From NCBI GenBank assembly GCA_028704385.1, contig JAQVLA010000008.1:1-64000 (forward strand): a stretch of DNA of 64,000 bases, read 5' to 3'. The number at the start of each line of letters is the position of its first letter. Within the stretch, counting starts at the first letter, position 1. This stretch comes from Bacteroidales bacterium. GTDB taxonomy: Bacteria > Bacteroidota > Bacteroidia > Bacteroidales > F082. A program made the translations under genes and the position numbers. Below the pieces are notes generated by a model. The model did not search any database. It was not told the origin of the DNA and worked only from the letters and a program-made list of their open reading frames with translations. Positions 7,155 to 16,524 of this stretch are shown in pieces.

Positions 7155-8129
7155 TTAAAGGTTTTGAGCTAATTTTTTAAAAGCTTTTTTACGGATGATC
7201 AATCTCACCGCTTTTGGCACAATTTCGAAATCCAGAGGGGAGTTACCCAGTGATTCGCCATCCGTTTCGAGATAGATGGAATGTGGAGGTACAGAAGTTA
7301 TTGTGATTTGTTTTCCGGTGAAAACAGATACTTCGGGCAACTTGATAAAACTGCCATCGTAAAGATTTTTGATGTTTTTTACCACCCGGAACTTTGATGT
7401 TTTGCGGATTACAGTGATATCAAAAAGTCCGTCGTCTGGGATGGCGTTGGGCAGCTGCATCATCCCGCCGCCATTGTATTTGCAGATGCCGATGCTCAGG
7501 CTGAACACCTTGTCGTTAAGCACTTCTTTGTTGTCCACCTTGATGTGCAGGTGGGTGTTTTTGTATTGAAACAATCCGGTAATCAGGTTAAACAGATAAG
7601 CAAGCGTTCCGCCTTTGCCGCGTGCTTTCATCAGGTTGGTTTTTTTGGCTACCAGTGCATCGTAACCCATGCCTGCCATATTGATAAAGTAGCGGCTTTT
7701 GTTTTCGCTGTCGTAGCGGTATTTCACCTTGCCCACATCCTGCAGAAAGGTACGTTCATTTTTGAGGATACGAATGGCTTTTTTGTATTTTTTTGGAAAT
7801 TCGTACATCCTGCCCCAGTCGTTGCCGGTGCCAACGGTTATCATTCCGAGCATGATATCGGTGGTAGCAAATCGGTTTTGCTGAAAAATTCCGTTTACCA
7901 CCTCGTTCAGCGTGCCATCGCCGCCAACGGCGATAATTTTCTGATAGCCATGCTGTTGCACCAGATCTCGAGCCAGGCTGATGGCATGAAAAGGATGTTT
8001 GGTGACGACAGCTTTAAAATCGAAACCCTTATTGATGAGCAGCTGTTCTATTTGCGGCCAGTCTTTGGCAGCCTTGCCAACACCGGCAGTAGGATTTACG
8101 ATTACGAGCCATTTGTCAGTAGTTTTCAT
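7155..8129 (-). CDS. Diacylglycerol/sphingosine kinase family lipid kinase
   Basis: A 324-residue protein of the DAGK catalytic family (PF00781, DgkB/YegS type) that phosphorylates a lipid with ATP on the inner membrane face. The N-terminal NPTAGVGKA, the nucleotide-binding GGDGTLNEVVNGI (about residue 70) and GTGNDWGRM are all visible, followed by the beta-sandwich second domain. The start codon overlaps the stop of the upstream glycosyltransferase by 4 nt (ATGA). The lipid substrate is unknown. Its place beside LPS-type glycosyltransferases points to envelope lipid metabolism. Confidence 0.88.
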   Translation of the reverse strand: MKTTDKWLVIVNPTAGVGKAAKDWPQIEQLLINKGFDFKAVVTKHPFHAISLARDLVQQHGYQKIIAVGGDGTLNEVVNGIFQQNRFATTDIMLGMITVGTGNDWGRMYEFPKKYKKAIRILKNERTFLQDVGKVKYRYDSENKSRYFINMAGMGYDALVAKKTNLMKARGKGGTLAYLFNLITGLFQYKNTHLHIKVDNKEVLNDKVFSLSIGICKYNGGGMMQLPNAIPDDGLFDITVIRKTSKFRVVKNIKNLYDGSFIKLPEVSVFTGKQITITSVPPHSIYLETDGESLGNSPLDFEIVPKAVRLIIRKKAFKKLAQNL

Positions 8130-9124
8130 TTCAGCAAGTGATTTAGTTGCTCAACAACAGCTTCGGGAGTTATTTCGGTGATACAATGACATTTTTTGTT
8201 TTTCCGGCAGTCGTCACAACTTCCGGGTTTTACAAGGAAGGCGGCCTTTTGCCCCAGTGGAGCCCACCTTCCCGGGTGGATGGGATGCATGGGAGGATAG
8301 ATGCCCAGCGCAATTTTGTTCAAGGCAGCAGCAATGTGCAATGGACCTGTACTAGCGGCAATTAAACCATCGGCATGGGCAATAAAAGCAATAAATGTTT
8401 CCAGTTTCATTCTGCCACAAAGATTGATCACATGATCCGGAAGTCCATTGATCCACCCCTCCAGTTCTTCGGCTTCACTTCCTGAGATAAAAAGCTGATA
8501 TTTGGATTCGGGCAAGAGCCTTATCAGGGTTTTAAAATTATCGAGCCCCCATTCGCGCGCACTCCCCTTAGAGCGTGGGTGGAGGATCAGCTTTATTTTA
8601 TCAGCTTGTAATAAGGTATCAAATTCTTCCGGAAGGGAGGTTGCCGGCACGAAACCATAATAATTGTGAATGTCATCAAGCGAAACAGCAGTGTTGATGC
8701 CCAGTCCCTGAGCCAATGCGATGTTAAGCTGTGCTTCGTGCCTGTCAGAGCGTCGTCGCGTGAGTGGAATCAATTTGTTACAATATAGAAAGTGATACCA
8801 TCTGCCGGTAGCACCAATACGCAGCGGAATTCCAGCCTTTGCAGTGAGCTTGGCAATGCTTTTTTTTGGAAAAACATGTATCACAGCATCGCAGTTGTGT
8901 TGCCTCAGTAGATTGATTTGATCAGTCTGAGACATTGTACTGAGCTCGTCCCAGCTGATAAACTGATCTATATGGGTGCAGGAAGCAGCAATGGCCCGGG
9001 TATAGTTTTTGCCCAGAAAAACCAGCTCCGATTCAGGCAGATGTTCTTTTATCCAGCCACATAATGGAAGGGTAAGCATCACATCACCAATGCTATCGGT
9101 ACGGCTGATGAGGATTTTATTCAT
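8126..9124 (-). CDS. Glycosyltransferase family 9 (heptosyltransferase-like)
   Basis: A 332-residue GT-B fold protein of the heptosyltransferase family (PF01075). Family features are the N-terminal RTDSIGDVMLTLPL, the central LILHPRSKGSAREWG, and the sugar-nucleotide site around CGRMKLETF and ASTGPLHIAAAL. A C-terminal cysteine cluster (CDDCRKNKKCHC) is like that seen in some family members and might bind metal. The role is adding a heptose or another sugar to the LPS core in the cytoplasm; the exact sugar is unknown. It overlaps the neighbouring genes by 4 and 8 nt. Confidence 0.85.
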   Translation of the reverse strand: MNKILISRTDSIGDVMLTLPLCGWIKEHLPESELVFLGKNYTRAIAASCTHIDQFISWDELSTMSQTDQINLLRQHNCDAVIHVFPKKSIAKLTAKAGIPLRIGATGRWYHFLYCNKLIPLTRRRSDRHEAQLNIALAQGLGINTAVSLDDIHNYYGFVPATSLPEEFDTLLQADKIKLILHPRSKGSAREWGLDNFKTLIRLLPESKYQLFISGSEAEELEGWINGLPDHVINLCGRMKLETFIAFIAHADGLIAASTGPLHIAAALNKIALGIYPPMHPIHPGRWAPLGQKAAFLVKPGSCDDCRKNKKCHCITEITPEAVVEQLNHLLK

Positions 9125-9884
9125 AGGCTTTTTGTCTGTGCAAATCGCGTAATTTTTTGTATTTCAAGAAAGTGGCTTTAGCTGAGATGGAACACACCTG
9201 CCAACCGGCTCGCCCATCGAGAAAACCCAGGTTGAAGAAATAATCTCGGATAAACTTTCCAAGCGGAGCCAGATAAACTTTTGTAAGCGGAGCTTTTCTG
9301 CCTTGTTTATAATAAGAATCTGCACCTATTGTTGTAAAATATTCCACCTGCTTGTAGTGATCTTCTGTGGTGTAATAAGAATAGTGAAACAAATCACCTT
9401 TCAGCTGTTTCACTTTTACCTGCGGCACAGGAATCAGCTGGTCGTGTGGGTTGGCACCGCCCCAATAGCCATAGTTTCGGTGAATCAGCCTGATTTTACG
9501 ATCGGGATACCAGCCAGAATGCCGGATCCAGCTGCCACAGTAATTTGTGAGCCGGTTCATCCGGTAAACCTTTGCCTGAAATCCATTTTCCTTTTCATGC
9601 AGGATGGATTGTCTTAGTTTATCCGATAAGGCTTCATCGGCATCCAGCGAAAGTATATGATCGTATTGACAGAGCTCCATCGCCCTGCTTTTTTGTTCGA
9701 TATGACCCTCAAATGCATGGGTGATAAATCGTACGTCAAACTCCCGACAGATGGCTTCGGTTTGGTCGTTCGAAAAGGAATCTACAACCACTATTTCATC
9801 CGCTATCCCGACAACAGATTCCAGACAGCGCCGGATATTTTTTTCTTCGTTGAGGGTGATGATGGAGACCGAGAGTTTTTCCAT
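9117..9884 (-). CDS. Glycosyltransferase family 2 (WaaE/KdtX-like)
   Basis: A 255-residue GT-A glycosyltransferase (PF00535). It begins VSIITLNEEKNI, has the donor-binding VVVDSFSND at 32-40 and the metal-binding DADE at 81-84. The WYPDRKIRLI segment and the overall length fit the LPS core beta-glucosyltransferase group near WaaE/KdtX. It lies 15 nt downstream of a T9SS cargo gene and overlaps the GT9 gene, so they probably act together in LPS core or O-chain assembly. Confidence 0.85.
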   Translation of the reverse strand: MEKLSVSIITLNEEKNIRRCLESVVGIADEIVVVDSFSNDQTEAICREFDVRFITHAFEGHIEQKSRAMELCQYDHILSLDADEALSDKLRQSILHEKENGFQAKVYRMNRLTNYCGSWIRHSGWYPDRKIRLIHRNYGYWGGANPHDQLIPVPQVKVKQLKGDLFHYSYYTTEDHYKQVEYFTTIGADSYYKQGRKAPLTKVYLAPLGKFIRDYFFNLGFLDGRAGWQVCSISAKATFLKYKKLRDLHRQKAYE

Positions 9885-9899
9885 GATGCTATTTACGCC

Positions 9900-12431
9900 T
9901 TAGTTGAGCAGTAATTTATTGCTAAACTGGTGATGTACGCCATCGAGACGAATCATCAGTAAGCTTGATTTTTCAGTAAGATTCAACTGATTTCTGTTCA
10001 GCCTAATGGTATGATTTCCGGCTTGGAGCGAATGGCTTTTTCTGCTCAACAGTTTCCCGTTCTGATCGAAAATTTGCAGCTCAATTATGTCAGGACGATT
10101 GAGTTTGAATTGCACGCTGAAATTATTGTTTGCGGGGTTTGGACTAATCATCAAAAGGGATTGTACGGTTTGCTCTTCGAGTGAAGTAATCACGATATCC
10201 ACTTCATTAGAAGCAACCGACTCATAACTGTCGCGGAAGGCAGTGGCATAATAGGTATTGATCAATTCCGGATTTTCGTCCGTAAAACTCATTTCATCAC
10301 TATTGGTTTCGCCGATCAGGCTTTCGTTGCGATAGATTTTGAAGCCGTCGAAAGTGAATCTGAAGGATTTTGCTGTGGTGTTTGTTTTTATTTTTTGCGG
10401 ATCACCGGCATTAGTCGGGAGCTTGTCGGTGAGTTTTTGGAGGGTTTGCCCTTCACCTCCATCCGAAACTACCAAAGCCTGAATATTCCAGTTAATATTC
10501 CATCCAAAATTATCTGACATGCTCACCCAATCGGGGCCATAAAGCAGCATATCACCTTTGAAAGGAATGGCCGGGCCATTATCTGTTCCGGCTGGATATC
10601 CGCCTCCTGTATTATTCACCCGATAGCCTATCCAAAGCTCCTGATCAGCGTCAATTTGCACGGGATTGTCCAATTCAATTTCGTTCCATTCGCCAGCAAG
10701 TGGATTTGGTATTGGTTGGTCAATCAGCAGGTTTCCGGCATAGGTCTGGCTGCCACCCTGCCACACCCGGATGCTGAATTCGGCATCAACAGCAGTAAAA
10801 AAGGCAGCCACACGCGAAACAAACTGTCCGTCGTAGGCTTGCAGATCGGCCGGTGTAAAACGGATTGCTGCATCAAACATGGAGATGTTTTCGCCTCCAA
10901 CGGCATCGCTGTTGCTGCCATCATCCCAATGCAGCCATTCACCCTGGCTGGCCGGGGCATCCCAATTCAATTCGACCACAGAACCAGATTCCTGACCGCT
11001 GAGGTTGAGGGGAGGAAAAAGCATGGCTTCGAGTGGGATAGTGATTTCGGTGTCGGATGTAAGTTCCAATCCATTTTCGTAATAACTGAGAAAATCCGGT
11101 GCGTGAGCCTGTAGGTTATAGGTGCCTGGTATCAATTCCAAACTAAAATAACCTGATTCATTAGTGGAATAGTTGATGCCATTCAGCACTATCATGGCGT
11201 TTGACAAACCATTTTCCTGAAGGTCTGTGATTTGTCCGCTTAACTGAATGTTTTCTTCAAGCAGGTTTAAAGCGCGAACGCCATAAATTTCGTAGTCGAA
11301 GGTTCCATCAAGCGGCCTAAAATAACTCATAAAGAGTCTATCTGTTCCCAGATCATGGAATCCCATGATTTGCGGCCAGGAAGCATCTTCGGTGTTTTGT
11401 GAGAAGGGAAGTATATCAGACCAGTTTTGTCCGTTATCGATGGAATATTTCAGGTAAGCTTTATCGTTTCCACTGTAGCTGCCATCGCTCCAAACAGCGT
11501 AAATGCGGTGTTGAGCCGGGTTTTCATCTGTAACCCACAGAAAAGGCCGCTCCGAAGGACCGCTGTTGTCGGAAAGGTTGAATGGTGTTTGCCATGTATC
11601 GCCCAGATCATCCGAGCGGAAGAGGATGATATCGGTTTGCAGTCCGTCAATTTTGGAAGAGGACAGGGTGTAGATGCTGTTGTTGATCACTTTGGTTTGC
11701 AGACGGGCATTATAAGCCTGATTGTTGCTGATGTTTTGGGGGCTGCTCCAGTTTTGTCCGAAGTCGGTTGATTTACTGAAAAACACATCAAGATCATCAT
11801 AATCCGGGCCTGTCTGGTCGTTCCAAAAGGTGAAAATATTATCGTTATGCAAAGCAACATTGCACCAGCGGGCACCTGAAGTGGTATTGGAAACATTAAC
11901 TGGAGCCGACCAATTTTCGCCGGCATCGATAGAGGTCATCACAAAAATCTGATAGTCGTAATCGCTGTCGCGATCTTCAAAGGCCAGCACCAGCGTGTCG
12001 CCTGCGATGGCGATCTGTGGCACCTGTGCACCATTGATGGCGTTGCTCAGTTGAATCTCGTTGCCAAAACTTTGACCATCATCAGTAGATTTGATCATGA
12101 AAATCTGACTTTTGCCTGTTGTATTTCGGTAATAAAACACAAATACATTGCCGTTGGAGGCGGCAATAACAGGATAACTGGCACCATAATCCAAGCTGGT
12201 ATAAAGCGTAATTTTGCCACCCCAACTTAGCCCGGCATCCTGACTTTTACGAAACATCAAATCGCCCCATTGGTCCCAAACAAGGTAGTATTTTTCGTTG
12301 ATATTGGTCATGGCATGATCGCGCGAGGGTCCGTATTCGTCCGAGAGGTTTACTGGATCTTCAAACTGTACCTGTGCTTTGGTTGCGATGCTGAAGAATA
12401 GAAGAAATAATAAGGGAACTATCGCTTTCAT
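9900..12431 (-). CDS. Secreted Asp-box (sialidase-like) protein with T9SS sorting domain
   Basis: An 843-residue protein with a signal peptide (about 1-19, ending TKAQ). About residues 20-385 hold six Asp-box repeats of the S-x-D-x-G-x-(S/N/T)-(W/F) type (for example STDDGQSF, SIDAGENW, STDFGQNW), a sialidase-like beta-propeller. A carboxypeptidase-regulatory-like domain (about 395-470) follows, then a jelly-roll-like segment and a fibronectin-like region. The last 80 residues (from SPNPANNNF) form a type A T9SS sorting domain. The protein should cross the outer membrane by T9SS and be attached to the surface or released. I do not see a sialidase active site, so enzyme activity is uncertain. 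It is the first gene of the glycosyltransferase operon. Confidence 0.85.
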   Translation of the reverse strand: MKAIVPLLFLLFFSIATKAQVQFEDPVNLSDEYGPSRDHAMTNINEKYYLVWDQWGDLMFRKSQDAGLSWGGKITLYTSLDYGASYPVIAASNGNVFVFYYRNTTGKSQIFMIKSTDDGQSFGNEIQLSNAINGAQVPQIAIAGDTLVLAFEDRDSDYDYQIFVMTSIDAGENWSAPVNVSNTTSGARWCNVALHNDNIFTFWNDQTGPDYDDLDVFFSKSTDFGQNWSSPQNISNNQAYNARLQTKVINNSIYTLSSSKIDGLQTDIILFRSDDLGDTWQTPFNLSDNSGPSERPFLWVTDENPAQHRIYAVWSDGSYSGNDKAYLKYSIDNGQNWSDILPFSQNTEDASWPQIMGFHDLGTDRLFMSYFRPLDGTFDYEIYGVRALNLLEENIQLSGQITDLQENGLSNAMIVLNGINYSTNESGYFSLELIPGTYNLQAHAPDFLSYYENGLELTSDTEITIPLEAMLFPPLNLSGQESGSVVELNWDAPASQGEWLHWDDGSNSDAVGGENISMFDAAIRFTPADLQAYDGQFVSRVAAFFTAVDAEFSIRVWQGGSQTYAGNLLIDQPIPNPLAGEWNEIELDNPVQIDADQELWIGYRVNNTGGGYPAGTDNGPAIPFKGDMLLYGPDWVSMSDNFGWNINWNIQALVVSDGGEGQTLQKLTDKLPTNAGDPQKIKTNTTAKSFRFTFDGFKIYRNESLIGETNSDEMSFTDENPELINTYYATAFRDSYESVASNEVDIVITSLEEQTVQSLLMISPNPANNNFSVQFKLNRPDIIELQIFDQNGKLLSRKSHSLQAGNHTIRLNRNQLNLTEKSSLLMIRLDGVHHQFSNKLLLN

Positions 12432-12486
12432 TTTATTACAAATTTTATAGCAAATGTAAGGATTTAGATTTATGTAAACTTAATCC

Positions 12487-12505
12487 TGAACCCGGAGAGG
12501 GTTCA
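12487..12505. repeat. Perfect 7-bp hairpin in the gap before the cargo gene
   Basis: TGAACCC at 12487-12493 and GGGTTCA at 12499-12505 with a 5-nt loop. No T-tract follows on either strand, so it is not a plain terminator. It may be a dispersed intergenic repeat or lie in the leader of the downstream minus-strand operon. Confidence 0.3.
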
Positions 12506-12562
12506 AAGCGATGCCAACAGTTATTGGAAAGAAATTTCCCAAACAACATATATTTATAAACG

Positions 12563-12593
12563 AAAAAGGCAGGAATCTGGTCAAATTCCTGCC
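12563..12593 (-). terminator. Rho-independent terminator of the INDIPF-repeat gene
   Basis: On the minus strand a 9-bp stem (GGCAGGAAT / ATTCCTGCC, 12568-12576 and 12585-12593) is followed by five T residues, 22 nt after the stop codon at 12615. Confidence 0.8.
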
Positions 12594-12614
12594 CGAAGAT
12601 CAATTGCTTTAGGT

Positions 12615-13001
12615 CTATTTTCTACTGCTGATAAAGGTAACCGGCAATCGGTCGTATTCGCGGTAGAGCACATTACTCATGATATACAGCGTATTGAAAG
12701 GGATATCATTGATGGTTTCTTCTTCCGGAAGTTCAAAGTTTATCTTCATAGCTGAATCGCTAAGATATTGTGCAGCAATTTTTTCGGTATCGAAAGGGAT
12801 ATCGTTGATATAAGCTTCGTCCCGGAGAGTGAAAGCAGGATCAATATCCTGATCGTTTTGAATGCTGTCGAAAATGGCTTTTGTGTTAAAAGGGATGTCG
12901 TTGATGTATTCTTCATCCTGCTGTCCAAAACTTGTTGCAAAACTGCTAAAGCTTATCATGAGGCACAGTGCGATTGTGATGAGGTTGTTTAAAGTTTTCA
13001 T
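12615..13001 (-). CDS. Small secreted protein with three 32-residue INDIPF repeats
   Basis: A 128-residue protein with a signal peptide (about 1-26, SFATSFGQ). The hexapeptide INDIPF occurs at 33-38, 65-70 and 97-102, an exact 32-residue period, each time preceded by an acidic E(E/A/T)-type position and followed by (N/D)T. There are no cysteines in the mature part. The function is unknown; similar repeats occur in small secreted Bacteroidota proteins. It has its own terminator and a 377-nt upstream gap, so it is probably monocistronic. Confidence 0.75.
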   Translation of the reverse strand: MKTLNNLITIALCLMISFSSFATSFGQQDEEYINDIPFNTKAIFDSIQNDQDIDPAFTLRDEAYINDIPFDTEKIAAQYLSDSAMKINFELPEEETINDIPFNTLYIMSNVLYREYDRLPVTFISSRK

Positions 13002-13378
13002 GGTGTTCTATTTTTTTTGTTCTTTAATTTCTGTTTCTGAATCCCACTAATACTAATGTCGTGCCAAAGTTTGTAATATATTATTTACCAGTATATTACA
13101 TTGATATATTGTACATATTTCAAGCATAGAAGCTGTGTTGAAACCGAACAATTTTGTGCGATGGCGTACGGTTTTTGGTTTTAAGGGTTAATTGTTTTAG
13201 TGGGTTTGGAGGTGATCGATTGGCTTATACTGAGTACTTGTGGTGAGCCTGCTCTACGGACTGCAGTAAGGCAGCCCTGTTGAATCATGCCGCAGTAAGC
13301 AGCACGTACCGGATTTAAGGATTCATTGCCCCACAACCTCAAGCTACTAAAAGCCAAAAGCTAACAGCTAACAGCTCT
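13002..13378. other. Gene-free 377-nt region with short degenerate repeats
   Basis: No ORF is supported. The end near 13341-13377 is a run of degenerate 7-8-nt units (AGCTACTAAA, AGCCAAA, AGCTAAC, AGCTAAC). The middle repeats GCAGTAAG twice (near 13263 and 13291). It contains the upstream region of the INDIPF gene, which is AT-rich near 13070-13110. No clear promoter pair was identified. Confidence 0.4.
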
Positions 13379-16201
13379 TTAATATAGTGCCGAAATATTA
13401 ATGCCAAAAAGGAATTCGACCACGGTTTCGTGTGTATAGAAGGCCTGAGTGACCCGCCCTCCCAGAACGACAGGGGCAGGCAGGTTGAAGAAATGCCAGT
13501 CGGTGTAGAGTTCGATGCCGGCACTTGACAGTTCATTTGTATGAAAACCGGTGGAATGCATATAATCGGCGAAGAGTGTCGCCCTTACTCTTTGCAAAAA
13601 GAAAAAGTTTGGCAGCACCAAATCAGGATAAAAAACAGGAAGGGTATAATCAAGCATTGCAACGAAAGCATCTGAAGGAAAAAGATTAGTATAGCCCCTT
13701 GGATACCTTATGATTCGGCTGAAGTTATAGCTGTTTGCATGCTTCAACTGCCGGGCAGCATAAAGTCGCAAGCCATGATGCGGAAGAATGCCTGGAAAGT
13801 AAAGGCTGGCACTCATAGCAAATTGTTGATTAAGTATGTTATCGAACATGGAGTGCTGAAAGATAAGCTGTAGTTGTTGCCCCCAGCGAGGATAGATATC
13901 GCGTTTGGATTGTCGTAGCTGGTTATAGGCAAAGACTTGCAGGTTGAGCAGACTAAAATCATTATCCTTGAATTGCAGTTCGATGTCTGGATCCATTTTG
14001 CGGTAAAGTTGTTCCCAGCCGGCAAAAGGCTGAACACCCCGCAAGTATTTATCGTGTGTAAAATTCAGGGGAAGGCTTAAGCCCAGCCGGGCTGTTGTTT
14101 CGTTCCATTTCAGGTCAACCAGCTTTCCACTTTCAGGATGCTGAGCAATATCTCTGCGCAGCCCATGGCTGAAATCAAAATCCACAACCGGATACCAGCC
14201 CCTGTATTGCAATCCCAGACTGGTTTTTCCGGTTTGTTCGTTCAGGTCGAAGCTATAGCCTGCTTCGGCCACCAGGGTGCTGAGGCTGTTCTGTGAAAAA
14301 AGGCTGATACCCGGTTTCAGGCTGATGTTATCCACATCAATAAAAACAGGCGACCAGCTGTGCAAATTAAAAAGGTTTGCAGCCTTGCTGTATTTTTTTA
14401 CCGGAAGACCGGCATCTGTAATGGGAATGGTATCAATCAGCAGGCCGCGCATGAGGCTCAGTTCGTCAGCGATCTTAAAACTTCCTTTCAAGGGCCATTC
14501 TACAGGCTGCATGAGGAGGTCTTGTTTATTAATCCTTTCCAGCCTGAATCCATCGGCCTGATAGTTAGCCAAGATGAGGGCATTGTTTTGATGATCCCAC
14601 ACGGCATCGGCAGCGGCAAAATCAAGCTGTGTAAGTTGATAGAGTTTTTTATCGGTAAAGCTGAGAGCAAAAATCTGGCTGCTTTCATCGAATGAACCAC
14701 TGAAAAGAATCTGATCAACGGTAACATCTGTCAATAGTATATCCGTATAAGTAAAAGGACTTAATTGGTGCCATTGCCTGGTTTGCAGATCAAACTGAAA
14801 TAGTGCTTTGCCTTGCTCGCCTGTTGCAATCAATATTACAGCTTTTCCGTTGGGATGCCATTTGGGAAGGGAGAGGAAGTAATTTTCGATGGAAATTTGA
14901 TCCAGTATCGAACCATTTTCTGCACTGAGAATTACCAAACCCGACTTCCCGGAAGTTTCTTGTTGGATGGCTGCTATCAGGCTGTCGTTGGAGCTGATGG
15001 CCGGTGCGAAGTATTTACTTCTGCGTGTGAGTTGTTTGGTTACACCTGTTTCTGAGTCAGCAATTTTTATTACGGCATAACTTTGATTCGGCCAGCGCAT
15101 ATCCGGCTGCAGCTCAGCCCACACCACTTTTGATTTCCCAACCGAAAGTGATTGTTGATAAATGGCTCCCGGAAGCTTCCATTTTGTCGTTTTGCCCTTG
15201 GGTTCAATTTTTACCAATCGGCTTAAATCGTTGATGGCAGTTCTGAGTGCAAGGATACTTCCATCAGGCAGCATTTGCGGAAAGCGGTAACTGGTGTAGG
15301 CTTTGTGTTGGGGGCTAATTATTTCGGCAGGTGTGCCAAGTGTGTCTTTGTCATGCTGCCATTGTTCGTAGAGGTCGAACATGGTTTCCTGATACAATCT
15401 GTTTTTTCCCTGGCCGGCTATTTTTTTAATACCGGCGCTAAAGGGAGTAAGTGCCCAGGGATTATCGGTTGTTCGTTTCAAAGCATTTTCCCAAAGTGCC
15501 GGACCGTATTTTACTTTGTTGTGTGCCGTAAGATAATAGCCAAGCTCATAAATATCAGGTGTAAAATCTTTGTAAGAGCCAAAATAAGCTTTGTCGTAAA
15601 CATAATAGCCTTTCTGCATCAGCTGTGCTTTGAGTTTGGCCAGGAAAATCCCATCGCGGCCGCGTCCGGAATGGCTGAGCATGGTTTCGTTGACAACAGC
15701 ATCCCCTTCCATGAACCAAAGTGGCACAAAAACTCCCAACAAAGCTGCGATGGCCTGCTGTCCCAGTACTATATTTAAGACTTTGCCTGTTGTTCCGGCA
15801 GCTAATTTTTGAAGCTGTGCCACATGGCGCAATTCGTGTGCAGCAAGTTGTTTGAACCAGTCCTGGGCATAGCCGTCCTGTGGAGGCGTGTTATAGAAAT
15901 CGAGGCGGCGGGGTGCCCACGCTACTGAAGCATTGGAAATGGTGGAGCGGGTGTGAAGAATAAGGTCGGATTTTACGGCAGGACTCATCAGGTCGAGGCG
16001 ACTGGCGGCATAGGTTTTTTCGAGCAATGAAGCCAGTTGTTGTGCCTGGGATTCATTTTCGTGTGGAAAAATGATTCGGAATTGTTCGGTCTGGATTTGT
16101 TTCCAGCGGACAGAAGCCGGATCTTCACCACTGAGGTAGTATTGTGCCTGCGTAGTGAGTGAGAAAAAGTGAAAAAGTAAGATCCAGCTGAGTTTTTTCA
16201 T
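13379..16201 (-). CDS. Large outer-membrane protein: HExxH domain, beta-propeller, C-terminal barrel
   Basis: 940 residues with a signal peptide (about 1-20). The N-terminal domain contains HELRH at 122-126 and a downstream WFMEGDAV with Glu165, the layout of gluzincin metallopeptidases (HExxH plus a distant Glu ligand). About 290-600 is built of TolB/WD40-like propeller repeats (for example LPKWHPNGKAVILIA). About 690-940 has the alternating pattern of an outer-membrane beta-barrel and ends in an aromatic-rich terminus (INISALY). The catalytic Glu and both His are present, so peptidase activity is plausible but unproven. I know of no characterised member. Confidence 0.7.
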   Translation of the reverse strand: MKKLSWILLFHFFSLTTQAQYYLSGEDPASVRWKQIQTEQFRIIFPHENESQAQQLASLLEKTYAASRLDLMSPAVKSDLILHTRSTISNASVAWAPRRLDFYNTPPQDGYAQDWFKQLAAHELRHVAQLQKLAAGTTGKVLNIVLGQQAIAALLGVFVPLWFMEGDAVVNETMLSHSGRGRDGIFLAKLKAQLMQKGYYVYDKAYFGSYKDFTPDIYELGYYLTAHNKVKYGPALWENALKRTTDNPWALTPFSAGIKKIAGQGKNRLYQETMFDLYEQWQHDKDTLGTPAEIISPQHKAYTSYRFPQMLPDGSILALRTAINDLSRLVKIEPKGKTTKWKLPGAIYQQSLSVGKSKVVWAELQPDMRWPNQSYAVIKIADSETGVTKQLTRRSKYFAPAISSNDSLIAAIQQETSGKSGLVILSAENGSILDQISIENYFLSLPKWHPNGKAVILIATGEQGKALFQFDLQTRQWHQLSPFTYTDILLTDVTVDQILFSGSFDESSQIFALSFTDKKLYQLTQLDFAAADAVWDHQNNALILANYQADGFRLERINKQDLLMQPVEWPLKGSFKIADELSLMRGLLIDTIPITDAGLPVKKYSKAANLFNLHSWSPVFIDVDNISLKPGISLFSQNSLSTLVAEAGYSFDLNEQTGKTSLGLQYRGWYPVVDFDFSHGLRRDIAQHPESGKLVDLKWNETTARLGLSLPLNFTHDKYLRGVQPFAGWEQLYRKMDPDIELQFKDNDFSLLNLQVFAYNQLRQSKRDIYPRWGQQLQLIFQHSMFDNILNQQFAMSASLYFPGILPHHGLRLYAARQLKHANSYNFSRIIRYPRGYTNLFPSDAFVAMLDYTLPVFYPDLVLPNFFFLQRVRATLFADYMHSTGFHTNELSSAGIELYTDWHFFNLPAPVVLGGRVTQAFYTHETVVEFLFGINISALY

Positions 16202-16233
16202 GGGAATGAGTTATTTTTTCTTACTCCATTTCA

Positions 16234-16524
16234 TCAAATTAGTTGGGTTCTATCTGCTATTAATAACGTAATTATTCTGATTTCTTCACCAAACAAACTG
16301 TAAAAAGTGTAGGCTGTTTAGTTAACACAGCTTTTCTCATGCCGTTTGATTGCTCTTTTTGCAAATAAGCGTGGATTTTTTTCAATTCGTCTTAGCTGTT
16401 TATCAAGTAATTGTGCAAACTTTATGATTTCTTTTTTAGTCCAATGATTTTCAAGATAATCATTCACCCCTTTTAAGTTAGAAATTGCTTCTTCTGACCA
16501 AAAAACTTTATAGGTATTATTCAT
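16234..16524 (-). pseudogene. RelE/ParE-family toxin gene interrupted by a nonsense codon
   Basis: From the ATG at 16524 the frame reads MNNTYKVFWSEEAISNL and continues with LLDKQLRRIEKNPRLFAKR, the start and middle of a RelE/ParE toxin (PF05016). It stops at a TAA at 16318-16320 after about 68 residues. In the same frame beyond that stop, the sequence reads TAYTFYSLFGEEIRIITLL, then IADR, and ends at 16234. This is the expected C-terminal strands (T-x-x-Y ... IxIITLxxxR) of the family. A single codon, usually Lys or Gln in relatives, has become TAA. The protein made would lack the last strands that carry RNase or gyrase-directed residues. It overlaps its antitoxin by 8 nt. Confidence 0.7.

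Noticed and set aside
7545-8141. Plus-strand ORF of 198 residues opposite the lipid kinase
   Set aside because: It is fully antisense to the strongly conserved DAGK domain, with no family signature or promoter of its own.
15275-15778. Plus-strand ORF of 167 residues opposite the propeller protein
   Set aside because: It is antisense to the HExxH region, with no recognisable motif.
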